From DATLYF01 sp035575095 (lineage in GTDB: Bacteria > Pseudomonadota > Gammaproteobacteria > Competibacterales > Competibacteraceae): a DNA stretch of 34,661 nucleotides. This document shows positions 1-8,019 of this stretch, in pieces. Within the stretch, counting starts at the first letter, position 1. Every line of letters begins with the position of its first letter. Below the pieces are notes generated by a model. The model saw only the letters and a list, made by a program, of their open reading frames with translations. It made no database searches and was not told the DNA's origin. Where the stretch lies: assembly GCA_035575095.1 (NCBI GenBank), contig DATLYF010000007.1, forward strand, positions 1 through 34,661, in the 5' to 3' direction. The position numbers and the translations under genes were made by a program.

Positions 1-19
1 CGCGGCGAGGGTGCCGCGA

Positions 20-748
20 CTATGCCGAAGGTCCGCGCACCGTCGAGAGCGCTTCCTGCGCCGCCTGTCCGAGCAGCCCCACGTCCGATCCCGCCACCAC
101 CAGGTCGAAGCCCTCGTCGAGGCGCAGCCGCGCCGCCTGGGGGCCGGAGCAGAAGATCCCGGCCAGGCGTCCGTGCCGGTGGGCGGCGGCGAGGATGCGC
201 TGGATCGCCGCCGCCACCTCCAGCGCCGTGGGCTCGGAGGCGGGCGGCTGACCCAGCGCCAGACACAGGTCGTTGGGGCCGATGAACACCCCGCTCAGCC
301 CGTCCACCGCCAGGATTGCCTCCAGATTGTCCAGCCCTTCGCGCGTTTCGAGCATGGCCCAGGTCTGGATCAGCTCATCGGCGCGCTGGAAGTAGTCCGG
401 CCCGTGCACCAGGGCGGCGCGCAGCGGGCCGAAGCTGCGGGTGCCGCGGGGCGGGTAGCGGCAGGCGGCGACGAAGCGCTCGCATTCCTCCCAGGTGCTG
501 ATCAGCGGACAGATCACCCCCAGGGCGCCGGCGTCCAGCAGCTTCATGATCATGGCCGGATCGTGCCCCGCCACCCGCACCAGCGGCGTGGCGCCGCCGC
601 CTGGCATGGCCTGGAGTATCGCCAAGGCGTCCGGGTACTCGATCAAGCCGTGCTGCAGGTCGAGCACTAGGGCGTCGAAGCCCTGGCGCGAGAGCAGTTC
701 GGCGGCGGCGGGGCAGGGAAGGGTGAGCCAGGCGCTGATGGTGGGCAT
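20..748 (-). CDS. HpcH/HpaI-family aldolase / citrate lyase-like protein
   Basis: The protein (242 aa) belongs to the HpcH/HpaI class II aldolase family, which cleaves or forms 2-keto-3-deoxy acids with a divalent metal in a TIM barrel. Visible family marks are the N-terminal strand with LVLDLQHG, the stretch GALGVICPLI, the metal-site segment LETREGLDNL and the later GPNDLCLALG. I chose the ATG at 748; the longer frame opens with TTG at 763 and adds only MSEYL. The length is normal (about 250 aa). It lies 32 bases downstream of a truncated hydrolase gene on the same strand. The substrate cannot be told from sequence, and nothing nearby suggests a pathway. Confidence 0.85.
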   Translation of the reverse strand: MPTISAWLTLPCPAAAELLSRQGFDALVLDLQHGLIEYPDALAILQAMPGGGATPLVRVAGHDPAMIMKLLDAGALGVICPLISTWEECERFVAACRYPPRGTRSFGPLRAALVHGPDYFQRADELIQTWAMLETREGLDNLEAILAVDGLSGVFIGPNDLCLALGQPPASEPTALEVAAAIQRILAAAHRHGRLAGIFCSGPQAARLRLDEGFDLVVAGSDVGLLGQAAQEALSTVRGPSA

Positions 749-780
749 AAGGTACTCGCTCAAGGCTGCAGTCGTGCTTC

Positions 781-1053
781 CTAATCATCCGGCAGCTTGC
801 CGCCCTCCCGCGGGCGGGCCAGATAGCCGCGCAGCTCGCCGCCGGCGCCGGGGAAGGCCACCGTCTCGAGCGTCAAGCGCGCATCGTCCGGCGCCACCAC
901 GGCAGCTTTGGCGTAGTTGGCTTCGAGCAGCGGCAGCAGCGCATAGGCTGCCGTCATGCCGCCCGCCAAGCGGGCGAGACGCTGCAGGAACAGCCGCCGG
1001 TCGAGGGGCTTGTGGGTGTACTCGTCGTAGAGGTCGATGATGTCCTGGCGCAT
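781..1053 (-). pseudogene. Dienelactone hydrolase-family gene, 5' fragment only
   Basis: The 90-residue product matches only the N-terminal part of secreted YghX-like dienelactone hydrolases: MRQDIIDLYDEYTHKPLDRR, a twin-arginine-like RRLFLQRL plus hydrophobic stretch, then LRGYLARPREGGKLP. In intact relatives the hydrolase core with the Cys/Ser nucleophile follows directly and gives about 290 aa. Here the frame ends with DD and TAG right after GGKLP, so the whole catalytic alpha/beta-hydrolase domain is missing. The start is well supported by a GAGGAG motif 9 bases upstream. It sits between the lipoprotein gene and the aldolase gene, all on the minus strand. I infer a deletion or recombination joint at about 780-790; the short exported peptide is unlikely to be active. 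Confidence 0.75.
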
Positions 1054-1102
1054 GGCGGGGATCTCCTCGTCGTCGGGGGTGGCGGCGTGCGGGACGGCCC
1101 CG

Positions 1103-1813
1103 TTACGAGCGCGGCGGCGGCGCGTAGCGCGGATCGTTGCCAGGGAAGGGATTGGGTTCCCGCGGCGGCGCTGCGGGCGCAGGCGGCGGCGGTGGCAGGA
1201 TGCGGCTTTCGCCGAACAGGGCGACGCCGATCACGCCGACGTTGGGCGAGGCGCCTGCGCTGCCGGCCCGGCCGAAGCGGAACGGGAGCACGCTCTGCTC
1301 GCCCTGACGGAAGCCGGCGATGGTCAACTGCCCGCCGGGTTCGATCAGATAGCCGCCGTGGTTGTAGCTGCCGGGCTGGCCGCTGCGCGCATCGAGGCCG
1401 TCCACCGTGGCCAGCACCTCATAGCGGTTGGCGCTGCGGTTGACGAGGCGCAAGCTGAAGCGCTGGCCGGCGGTCCCCTCCACGTGAGTGCGGCGGGCCT
1501 CGTAAAGGGGCAGCGGCCGGCCGCCCTCGTCGAGCAGCGACAGCGTCACCCCCGTCTGCCCGAGGGGCAGTGTGTCGGTGGGCAGCGCTCGGGTGTGCCA
1601 GCCCTCCGCGGCCAGCGCCGCATTCAGCGCGGCGGTATTGTGATAGTAGACGACAGCGCCGCCGTCGGGGCGACTGGGATTGGCACGCTGGAACGGCTCC
1701 AGGCGCACCGGCGCGGCGGGTGGTGTGGCTTGGGGAGTGGCGGGTGGGCGAGGGGCGTAGCAGGCGCTGAGTGACAGACACAGCAGCAATGTCAGGCCGG
1801 TCCGATGGTACAT
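1103..1813 (-). CDS. Uncharacterised lipoprotein with proline-rich ends
   Basis: The 236-aa protein has a clear lipoprotein signal: a hydrophobic stretch from residue 7 and the lipobox LSAC with Cys18. Proline-rich linkers flank the mature domain (after Cys18 and in the last 30 residues). The middle part carries segments such as RLVNRSANRYEVLATVDGLD and a glycine-rich GGYLIEPGG, which look like a beta-sandwich domain, but I do not recognise the family. An ATG further upstream (1996) would bury the signal peptide. The ATG at 1813 follows a good GGAGAAGGAGG ribosome site. It is probably anchored in the outer or inner membrane facing the periplasm; the function is unknown. Confidence 0.75.
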   Translation of the reverse strand: MYHRTGLTLLLCLSLSACYAPRPPATPQATPPAAPVRLEPFQRANPSRPDGGAVVYYHNTAALNAALAAEGWHTRALPTDTLPLGQTGVTLSLLDEGGRPLPLYEARRTHVEGTAGQRFSLRLVNRSANRYEVLATVDGLDARSGQPGSYNHGGYLIEPGGQLTIAGFRQGEQSVLPFRFGRAGSAGASPNVGVIGVALFGESRILPPPPPAPAAPPREPNPFPGNDPRYAPPPRS

Positions 1814-1882
1814 GGTCGCCTCCTTCTCCTGGCTTGCGCCGACGTGCCGGGCATCGTGACCAGGAGGCTGGGCGTGACTCTG

Positions 1883-1895
1883 GAGAGAGAGAGAG
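1883..1895. repeat. Short GA dinucleotide tract
   Basis: A 13-base tract of alternating G and A lies in the 189-base gap between the lipoprotein gene and engB, within the probable leader of the lipoprotein mRNA. It could vary in length by slippage. No other feature is obvious in this gap. Confidence 0.6.
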
Positions 1896-2002
1896 CGGCT
1901 GATCACGGTCGCCGGGCTGCCGGACGCGTGGAACACAACATGCAAAAATTCGATCGACCGAGGCCGGGTCGGGTTCCATGCCGACTGGGGCGCCACCCCG
2001 TA

Positions 2003-2605
2003 TTACGCGTCGAACCCGAACCACTCATCCAGCCTGGCCTGGGCCTCTTCCAGCCCCAGCCGGTTCAGCGACGAGAACAGTTGCACGCTGGTCTGCGGGT
2101 AGTCCTGTGCCAGCGCCTTGCGTACCGTGAGCAGGGTGGCGCTGGCCTGGCCGCGTCCCAGCTTGTCGGCCTTGGTCAGCAACACGTGGCAGGGCAGGGC
2201 GCGGTGTCGGCACCAGTCCAGCATCTGTCGATCCAGGGCGGTGAGCGGATGGCGCACGTCCATCAGCAGCATCAACCCGGCCAGCGCGTGCCGCTCGCGG
2301 AAATAGCGCTCCAGCAGTCTGTGCCAGTGCAGGCGTATCGCATCCGGTACCTTGGCATAGCCGTAGCCGGGCAAGTCGACCAGATGCCGTCCCTCGGCCA
2401 CGTGGAAGACGTTGATGAGCTGGGTACGGCCCGGGGTTTTGCTGATGCGCGCCAGCGCGCGCTGCCCGGTGAGAGTGTTGAGCGCACTGGACTTGCCGGC
2501 ATTGGAGCGACCGGCGAAGGCGATCTCGATGCCGTGATCGGGAGGAAGCTGGCGCAGTTCGTGGGCGCTGGCGAGGAAGCGGGTGTGTTGGTAGCGGTTG
2601 TGCAT
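2003..2605 (-). CDS. engB: Ribosome biogenesis GTP-binding protein EngB/YihA/YsxC
   Basis: This 200-aa protein is an EngB-type GTPase, which helps assemble the large ribosomal subunit and is essential in many bacteria. The G-motifs are all present: G1 GRSNAGKS (residues 32-39), G3 DLPGYG (77-82), G4 TKAD (144-147) and a G5-like SS near residue 178. The length fits the family. It is transcribed away from the cytochrome c4 gene, the arrangement seen in Pseudomonas-like genomes. No strong ribosome site precedes the ATG, but the next in-frame ATG would lie well inside the conserved domain. Identification is secure. Confidence 0.97.
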   Translation of the reverse strand: MHNRYQHTRFLASAHELRQLPPDHGIEIAFAGRSNAGKSSALNTLTGQRALARISKTPGRTQLINVFHVAEGRHLVDLPGYGYAKVPDAIRLHWHRLLERYFRERHALAGLMLLMDVRHPLTALDRQMLDWCRHRALPCHVLLTKADKLGRGQASATLLTVRKALAQDYPQTSVQLFSSLNRLGLEEAQARLDEWFGFDA

Positions 2606-2819
2606 GACGGTTTATGGCGGGTGGATTTGCCGTACTGCAAACAGGGGGGATGGCTCTCATTTCATTGAATGGGCAGGGCGGAAATGATATATAGCCGTGC
2701 TGCGTTGCGCGTCATAATAGCAGGGGTACTCCCGGGGCCAGCCCATCCACAGCCTGTCTAAGCCTTGGGCGTTATCGCCGAATACCCAGAAAAATGCATG
2801 GTACAGGAGTCAGCTCAAC
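2606..2819. promoter_or_regulatory. Divergent promoter region between engB and cytochrome c4
   Basis: This 214-base gap must hold the start signals of both flanking genes. It contains an AT-rich core: TATATA at 2687-2692, readable as a -10 box toward engB, and CATAAT at 2713-2718, readable as a -10 box toward the cytochrome gene. Neither has a convincing -35 partner, so the exact start points are uncertain. A CAGGAG ribosome site lies about 10 bases before the cytochrome ATG. Confidence 0.35.
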
Positions 2820-3455
2820 ATGAAGAAACTGTTTGTGTTCGCCGCGACCTGCGTTCTGTTGGGTTCCGCGGCCGTGGCCTCGGCCGCTGGCGACGCTGCC
2901 GCCGGCAAACAGAAGTCGGCCACCTGTGCCGCCTGCCATAACGCCGATGGCAACAGCGTCAACCCCGAGTGGCCCAAGCTGGCCGGTCAGAATGCGGGCT
3001 ACCTGGTGAAGCAGCTGCAAGACTTCCAGATGGGCATGAAGGATCCGAAGCACGAGGGCGCGCGCCTCAATCCCACCATGGGACCGATGGCCATGCCGCT
3101 GTCTGCGCAGGATATGGAGGATCTGGCCGCCTATTTCGCTAGCCAGACCATAACCCCGGGCGAGGCCGATCCGAACAAGGTCGCCTTGGGCGAGAAGCTG
3201 TACCGTGGCGGCGATCTGATCAAGGGCATTCCGGCCTGCAACGCCTGCCATGGTCCCACCGGTGCCGGCAATCCGGCCGCCAAGTTCCCGGCTCTGGCCG
3301 GCCAGCACGCCAAGTACGTGGAGCTGCAGCTCAAGGCCTTCCGCGGCGGCCAGCGCGCCAACGATGCCGGGCAGATGATGCGTGACATCGCCGCCAAGAT
3401 GAGCGACGCCGAGATCGAAGCGGTTGCCTCCTACGTCCAGGGCTTGCGGCCGTAA
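2820..3455 (+). CDS. Dihaem cytochrome c4
   Basis: The protein (211 aa) carries an N-terminal signal peptide (about residues 1-22, ending VASA) and two CXXCH haem c motifs, CAACH at 36-40 and CNACH at 140-144. They lie in two similar halves, each with a WPKLAGQ/FPALAGQ segment and a later methionine region (MGPMAMPL; AGQMM). This is the classic cytochrome c4 plan: a periplasmic, membrane-associated electron carrier that usually donates to terminal oxidases such as cbb3 or caa3. A CAGGAG ribosome site precedes the ATG. The gene is followed by a strong terminator, so it appears monocistronic. Its position between engB and dsbA matches other gammaproteobacteria. Confidence 0.95.
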   Translation: MKKLFVFAATCVLLGSAAVASAAGDAAAGKQKSATCAACHNADGNSVNPEWPKLAGQNAGYLVKQLQDFQMGMKDPKHEGARLNPTMGPMAMPLSAQDMEDLAAYFASQTITPGEADPNKVALGEKLYRGGDLIKGIPACNACHGPTGAGNPAAKFPALAGQHAKYVELQLKAFRGGQRANDAGQMMRDIAAKMSDAEIEAVASYVQGLRP

Positions 3456-3480
3456 GCCATCCGGCGGTGGAAACCAGCGA

Positions 3481-3508
3481 GGGTGGTCCGCGCGACCACC
3501 CTTTTTTT
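3481..3508 (+). terminator. Rho-independent terminator of the cytochrome c4 gene
   Basis: A perfect 8-bp stem, GGGTGGTC (3481-3488) with GACCACCC (3494-3501), encloses a 5-base loop and is followed at once by seven T residues. It begins 26 bases after the cytochrome stop codon, the textbook layout. Confidence 0.93.
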
Positions 3509-3622
3509 CTTCGCGCTCATGCATAATCGCCTTATCGAGAGTCCAAGCCCGTGTTCCGCCGTCGCCCCGTTCGCCGGGCGCAGCGGACGCCGGGTCATCC
3601 TTGACTGTCCGAGGAGTCGTTC

Positions 3623-4261
3623 ATGAAGTTGACCAACCGAGTTCTGGCCCTGTTGGCTGCCATCTTCCTGCTGCCGCTAGCGGCGCTGGCCGAGGATTTC
3701 CAGGCCGATACCGACTATCGCGTACTGCAGGCCCCGGTGGCCACCTCCGCCCCTGAGGGCAAGGTGGAGGTGGTGGAGCTGTTCTGGTACGGCTGTCCGC
3801 ATTGCTACGCCCTGGAGCCGGCCCTGGAGCAGTGGCTGCAGAAGAAGCCGGAGAACGTGCACTTCGTGCGCGTCCCGGCGGTATTCGGCAAGGGCTGGGA
3901 GCTGGATGCGCGGGTCTACTACGCCGCCGAGGCCATGGGTGTGCTGGACAAGATCCATCGCCCCTATTTCGACGAGATCCACAGCAAGAAGCGCAACCGC
4001 CCGAAGAGCAAGGAAGAGGTCGCCGAGTTCTTCGCCACCCTGGGCGTGGACAAGGACGCCTTCCTCAAGACCTTCGATTCCTTCGCGGTGGAGACCAAGC
4101 TGCGCCGCAGCCAGGAGCTGGTCAAGCGCTACGGAGCCGATGGTGTGCCGGCCATGATCATCAACGGCAAGTACGAGACCAATAATCCCTTGGCCAAGGA
4201 CAGTGGCCGCCTGTTCCAGATCGTGGACTTCCTGGTCCAGAAGGAAAGCCAGTCCGGATGA
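3623..4261 (+). CDS. dsbA: Thiol:disulfide interchange protein DsbA
   Basis: The 212-aa protein is a periplasmic DsbA, which introduces disulfide bonds into exported proteins. A signal peptide covers about residues 1-23 (ending ALA before EDF). The catalytic CPHC motif is at 58-61 in FWYGCPHCYALEP, and the cis-proline loop GVPAMI is at 174-179. The long helical insertion between them is present and the length is normal. A GAGGAG-like ribosome site lies upstream of the ATG. Its neighbour cytochrome c4 also needs periplasmic thiol chemistry, but the linkage is simply a conserved gene order. A strong GC-rich hairpin follows the gene. Confidence 0.96.
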   Translation: MKLTNRVLALLAAIFLLPLAALAEDFQADTDYRVLQAPVATSAPEGKVEVVELFWYGCPHCYALEPALEQWLQKKPENVHFVRVPAVFGKGWELDARVYYAAEAMGVLDKIHRPYFDEIHSKKRNRPKSKEEVAEFFATLGVDKDAFLKTFDSFAVETKLRRSQELVKRYGADGVPAMIINGKYETNNPLAKDSGRLFQIVDFLVQKESQSG

Positions 4262-4276
4262 GGCCAGCGCCTTATC

Positions 4277-4314
4277 CCGGCCGCCCGCGCCGCTGGCTGC
4301 GCGCTGGCGGCCGG
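4277..4314 (+). terminator. GC-rich hairpin between dsbA and the EEP gene, without a T-tract
   Basis: A perfect 9-bp inverted repeat, CCGGCCGCC (4277-4285) with GGCGGCCGG (4306-4314), is extended inward by CGCGC/GCGCG (4286-4290/4299-4303) with a 2-base bulge. No T-run follows, so it may be a pause or attenuation site, a 3' stabiliser of the dsbA message, or a REP-like unit rather than a true intrinsic terminator. Confidence 0.5.
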
Positions 4315-4352
4315 CATCCCCGGTCCTGCTCCACGCTGTGAGCGAGACACCC

Positions 4353-5114
4353 ATGCAGCAGCTACGCTTGCGATTACTCAGCTACAACATCCAGGCCGGG
4401 CTCACCACCAGCAAGTATTCCCATTATCTGACCCGCAGCTGGCAGCACGTGCTGCCGGTGCCTTCGCGCATGGAGAACCTGGATGGCATTGCCCGGGTAG
4501 TGGCCGATTACGACATCGTCGGTCTGCAGGAGGTGGACACCGGCAGCCTGCGCAGCGGCTTCGTCAACCAGATCAAGTATCTGGCCGAGCGCGGCGGCTT
4601 CGACTACCTCTACGACCAGAGCAACCGCCGTATCGGCATGATCTCGCAGCACAGCAACGCGCTGCTCAGCCGCCTGCGGCCGAGCCGCATCGCCGAGCAC
4701 AAGCTGCCTGGCCTGATCCCCGGGCGCGGCCTGCTGCACGCCACTTTCGGCGAGGGTGCGGACGCCCTCGATGTGTTCGTGCTGCACATGTCCCTGGGCC
4801 GGCGCGGACGCATGCTGCAAATCGGCTATCTGGCGGAGCTGATCGCCGACTACCGCCACGTTGTCGTCATGGGCGACCTCAACTGCCGCTCCGACAGCCG
4901 GGAACTGGCGCTGCTGCTGTCCTCGGCGAGGCTGTGCGAGCCGGCGGCAGGCCTGCATACCTTTCCCGCGTGGCGCCCCAACCGGCAGCTCGACCACATC
5001 CTGGTATCGCCCAGCATTCGGGTGCACAAGGTCGAAGTGCTGCAGCACACCTTTTCCGATCACCTGCCCATCGCCATGGAGGTGAGTCCGCCGATGGCGC
5101 TGAAGGCGGGTTGA
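4353..5114 (+). CDS. Endonuclease/exonuclease/phosphatase (EEP) family hydrolase
   Basis: The 253-aa protein is a DNase I-like EEP-fold metal-dependent phosphohydrolase. Key residues can be placed: Asn12 in LLSYNIQAG, Glu60 in GLQEVD (metal), GDLNCRSDS with Asp174 and Asn176, the QLDHIL segment (Asp213, His214) and the terminal SDHLPI (Asp235, His236). There is no signal peptide. Substrates in this family range from nucleic acids to phospholipids and cannot be deduced. I start at the ATG at 4353, just before the first conserved strand; the frame is open back into dsbA, but that part is low-complexity shadow. It follows dsbA in the same order as in Pseudomonas. Confidence 0.9.
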   Translation: MQQLRLRLLSYNIQAGLTTSKYSHYLTRSWQHVLPVPSRMENLDGIARVVADYDIVGLQEVDTGSLRSGFVNQIKYLAERGGFDYLYDQSNRRIGMISQHSNALLSRLRPSRIAEHKLPGLIPGRGLLHATFGEGADALDVFVLHMSLGRRGRMLQIGYLAELIADYRHVVVMGDLNCRSDSRELALLLSSARLCEPAAGLHTFPAWRPNRQLDHILVSPSIRVHKVEVLQHTFSDHLPIAMEVSPPMALKAG

Positions 5115-5196
5115 GCCTACTGCCGCGCGCTTACCCGGCCGTCCGCCCTTCCGGTAAAGTGACGGCAGCGTGCCTTAGAAGATAAGGAATACCGTC

Positions 5197-6564
5197 ATGC
5201 ACCTTACGGTCATAGGAACCGGCTACGTCGGTCTGGTCACCGGCGCCTGCTTCGCCGAGATGGGCAACACCGTCACCTGCGTGGATGTGGATGAGGCCAA
5301 GATCGAGGCGCTCAAGCGCGGCGTGCTGCCCATCTACGAGCCGGGTCTCGATATGCTGGTCGAGGAGAACATCAGCGCCGAGCGGTTGCGTTTCAGCACC
5401 GATCTGCCCGAGGCCATGGCCGAGGCCGATGCGCTGTTCATCGCCGTCGGCACCCCGCCCGGCGAGGACGGTTCCGCCGATCTGCGCCACGTGCTGGCGG
5501 TGGCTCGGGAGATCGGCCGCCACCTCACGCGCTATATGGTGATCGTGGACAAGTCCACGGTGCCGGTGGGTACCGCGGAGCGGGTGCAGACAGCCATCGC
5601 CGCGGAGCTGGCGCGGCGCGGGGTGAGCGTCGAGTTCGACGTGGTCAGCAACCCCGAATTCCTCAAGGAAGGCGCGGCGGTGGAGGACTTCATGCGCCCC
5701 GACCGGATCATCGTCGGCACCGACAGCGAACGCGCCCGGGAGCTGATGCGCACCCTCTACGCTCCCTTCAACCGCAACCACCAGCGGCTGCTGTTCATGG
5801 GCGTGCGCGACGCCGAGATGACCAAGTACGCCGCCAACGCCATGCTCGCCACCAAGATCTCCTTCATGAACGAGATCGCCAACCTGTGCGAGCGCCTGGG
5901 CGTGGACGTGGAGCAGGTGCGGCTCGGCATCGGCGCCGACAGCCGCATCGGCTACCATTTCATCTATCCCGGCTGCGGCTATGGCGGCTCTTGCTTCCCC
6001 AAGGACGTCAAAGCCCTCATTCACATGGCCGAGACCCATGACTTCGAGGCCGAGCTGCTGAAGGCAGTGGAGTCGCGCAACCGCCAGCAGAAGCAGGTGC
6101 TGTGGGACAAGATCGCCGCCCGCTTCGGCGCCGATCTGCGCGGCCATCGCCTCGGCCTGTGGGGCCTGGCCTTCAAGCCCGGCACCGACGATCTGCGCGA
6201 AGCGTCCTCGCGGGTGCTGCTGGAGGCGCTGCTCGCGGCCGGGGCCGAGGTGCTGGCCTACGACCCGGTGGCCATGGACGCCGCCCGCGCCCAACTGCCC
6301 GCGGACTGGTTCCGCAGCGGTCGCCTGGCCCTCACCGAGCACCAATACGATGCCTTGCGCGGCGTCGACGCCCTGGTGCTGGTGACCGAATGGAAGCCGT
6401 TCCGCCACCCCGACTTCGCCGCCATGAAACGGCTGATGAAGCGCCGCGTGGTGTTCGACGGCCGCAACCAGTACGATCCGCTGCAGATGGCGCGAGAGGG
6501 CTTCGAGTACTACGGCATCGGCCGCGGCCTCAGCGTGCATCGCCGCCCGGAGCCGGTGGACTGA
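5197..6564 (+). CDS. ugd: UDP-glucose 6-dehydrogenase
   Basis: The 455-aa enzyme oxidises UDP-glucose to UDP-glucuronate with two NAD+, supplying capsule, exopolysaccharide or lipid A-modifying sugars. The NAD-binding GTGYVG is at residues 7-12, the substrate-domain GYGGSCFPKD contains the catalytic Cys266, and the C-terminal domain has the LAFKPGTDDLREA signature. The length is typical. An AAGGA-type ribosome site precedes the ATG. It is followed after 14 bases by a YdcF-like gene, probably co-transcribed, which hints at an envelope-polysaccharide role, although no glycosyltransferases are nearby. Confidence 0.97.
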   Translation: MHLTVIGTGYVGLVTGACFAEMGNTVTCVDVDEAKIEALKRGVLPIYEPGLDMLVEENISAERLRFSTDLPEAMAEADALFIAVGTPPGEDGSADLRHVLAVAREIGRHLTRYMVIVDKSTVPVGTAERVQTAIAAELARRGVSVEFDVVSNPEFLKEGAAVEDFMRPDRIIVGTDSERARELMRTLYAPFNRNHQRLLFMGVRDAEMTKYAANAMLATKISFMNEIANLCERLGVDVEQVRLGIGADSRIGYHFIYPGCGYGGSCFPKDVKALIHMAETHDFEAELLKAVESRNRQQKQVLWDKIAARFGADLRGHRLGLWGLAFKPGTDDLREASSRVLLEALLAAGAEVLAYDPVAMDAARAQLPADWFRSGRLALTEHQYDALRGVDALVLVTEWKPFRHPDFAAMKRLMKRRVVFDGRNQYDPLQMAREGFEYYGIGRGLSVHRRPEPVD

Positions 6565-6578
6565 TACCCGGTTCGGGC

Positions 6579-7358
6579 ATGGATCTGTTCCTGAGTAAGG
6601 TCGTCACCCAGATCGCCTATCCCCTGTGCACCTCCCTGTTGCTGGCAGCTCTGGCTGGCCTACTGCAATGGCGCGGCCGGCGCGGCCTGGGCGGCGGACT
6701 GCTGCTGCTGGCTCTGGGCTGGCTGTGGCTGTGGTCCACGCCGCAGGTCTCGGAATGGCTGCGTGGCTCGCTGGAGCGCCGCTATACGGTCGTACCCCTG
6801 GCGCAACTGCCGCCGGCAGACGCCATCGTGGTGCTCGGCGGCGGCGTGGAGGGCGTGCACCCTCCCGAGCGCCTCCAGCCCAATCTGATGGCCGGGGCCG
6901 ATCGGGTCTGGCAGGGGGCGCAGCTCTACCGTGCCGGTAAGGCGCCGCGAGTGGTGCTGTCCGGGGGCTATCTGCAGTGGGGGCGCTCGCGTCAGCCGGA
7001 AGCCGAGGCCATGCAGACCCTGATCCGCGACTTCGGGGTGCCAGACGAGGCACTGATCCTGGAAGGGGAGAGCCGCAACACCCATCAGAACGCCCTCTAT
7101 ACCCGGGCGCTGCTGGAGCGGCACGGACTGCGGCGGGTGCTGCTGGTCACCTCGGCTCTGCACATGCCGCGAGCGCTGGCTGCCTTCCGCGCCGCCGGCA
7201 TCGAGGTCATCCCAGTGCCTAGCGATGTCGAGGTGGTCGGCCAGCACACCATGACCGTGCTGGACTGGCTGCCCGATGCCGCCGCCCTGGAAGGCAGCAG
7301 CCGGGCCCTCAAGGAGTATCTCGGGCTATGGGTGTACCGGCTGCGCGGCTGGAGCTGA
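6579..7358 (+). CDS. YdcF/ElyC-family membrane protein (DUF218)
   Basis: The 259-aa protein has two N-terminal membrane segments (about residues 11-28 and 36-52) followed by a DUF218 domain. The markers are ADAIVVLGGGV, VLSGGYLQWG, ESRNTHQNALYTRALL and LVTSALHMPRALAAF. Relatives such as E. coli ElyC (YcbC) act in envelope or undecaprenyl-lipid-related processes; the precise reaction is unsettled. The frame is open far upstream inside ugd, but the ATG at 6579 begins just before the first membrane helix and lies 14 bases after ugd. Its last 50 bases overlap the convergent bluB gene. Confidence 0.87.
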   Translation: MDLFLSKVVTQIAYPLCTSLLLAALAGLLQWRGRRGLGGGLLLLALGWLWLWSTPQVSEWLRGSLERRYTVVPLAQLPPADAIVVLGGGVEGVHPPERLQPNLMAGADRVWQGAQLYRAGKAPRVVLSGGYLQWGRSRQPEAEAMQTLIRDFGVPDEALILEGESRNTHQNALYTRALLERHGLRRVLLVTSALHMPRALAAFRAAGIEVIPVPSDVEVVGQHTMTVLDWLPDAAALEGSSRALKEYLGLWVYRLRGWS

Positions 7359-8004
7359 GCCCCCAGCGGTTCTCGAAGACCAGCTCGGCCAGCGGCTGCC
7401 GTGCCGCCCACTGCTCCAGCTCCAGCATCGGCTGGTCGTAGAACGCCTCCACCTGACCCAGGCAGAGAATGGCTATCGGCTTGGCCCCTGGCGGCAGGCC
7501 GAGCAGGGCGGCCAGGGCCTGCGGCTCGAACAGCGACACCCAGCCTAGCCCCAGCCCTTCGGCGCGCGCCGCCAGCCACACGTTCTGGATGGCGCAGGCC
7601 ACCGAGGCCAGGTCCATTTCCGGCAAAGTGCGGCGGCCGAAGACATGGCGCTCGCGCCCGTCCATCAGCGCCGCCACCAGCAGCTCGCCGCACTCCCGTA
7701 TGCCCTCCACTTTGAGGCGCATGAACGCCTCTTCGCGCTCGCCCAGGGCGCGGGCGGTCTGTACCCGCTCCGCCTCCACCAATTCGTGGATCTGCCGGCG
7801 CAGCGCATCATCGGTGATGCGGATAAAACGCCAGGGCTGCATGAAGCCGACGCTGGGGGCGAGGTGGGCGGCGGCGAGCAGCCGCGCCAGGGTCTCCTCC
7901 GGCACCGGGCCAGGACGGAAGTGGCGCATGTCGCGGCGCAGGGCGATGGCCTTGTAGACGGCGGCGATCTCGGCGTCACTGAAGCGATGGGGAAGGTCGG
8001 TCAT
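7309..8004 (-). CDS. bluB: 5,6-dimethylbenzimidazole synthase BluB
   Basis: BluB converts reduced FMN and O2 into 5,6-dimethylbenzimidazole, the lower ligand of cobalamin. The 231-aa protein has the nitroreductase-like fold signature RRDMRHF with the family's key Asp (Asp25 here), APSVGFMQPWRF, DLASVACAIQNVWLAARAEG and GLGWVS with the expected Ser157. BluB proteins usually stop near ENRWG; this one carries about 16 extra residues, encoded where the gene runs into the 3' end of the convergent YdcF-like gene (50-base overlap). It is the last cobalamin gene of the minus-strand locus, separated from the a,c-diamide synthase gene by a dead toxin gene. It implies some exposure to oxygen. Confidence 0.95.
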   Translation of the reverse strand: MTDLPHRFSDAEIAAVYKAIALRRDMRHFRPGPVPEETLARLLAAAHLAPSVGFMQPWRFIRITDDALRRQIHELVEAERVQTARALGEREEAFMRLKVEGIRECGELLVAALMDGRERHVFGRRTLPEMDLASVACAIQNVWLAARAEGLGLGWVSLFEPQALAALLGLPPGAKPIAILCLGQVEAFYDQPMLELEQWAARQPLAELVFENRWGLSSSRAAGTPIARDTP

Positions 8005-8019
8005 GGTCGTTTCTTTTGT

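Noticed and set aside
2772..3524. A 250-residue frame antisense to cytochrome c4
   Set aside because: The sense strand encodes two CXXCH motifs and a signal peptide; the antisense frame also crosses the terminator.
5131..6540. A 469-residue open frame antisense to ugd
   Set aside because: Shadow of the strongly supported ugd gene; no domain and no ribosome site.
6102..6578. N-terminal extension of the YdcF-like protein inside ugd
   Set aside because: Arg/Pro-rich shadow of ugd; the membrane helix begins after the ATG at 6579.
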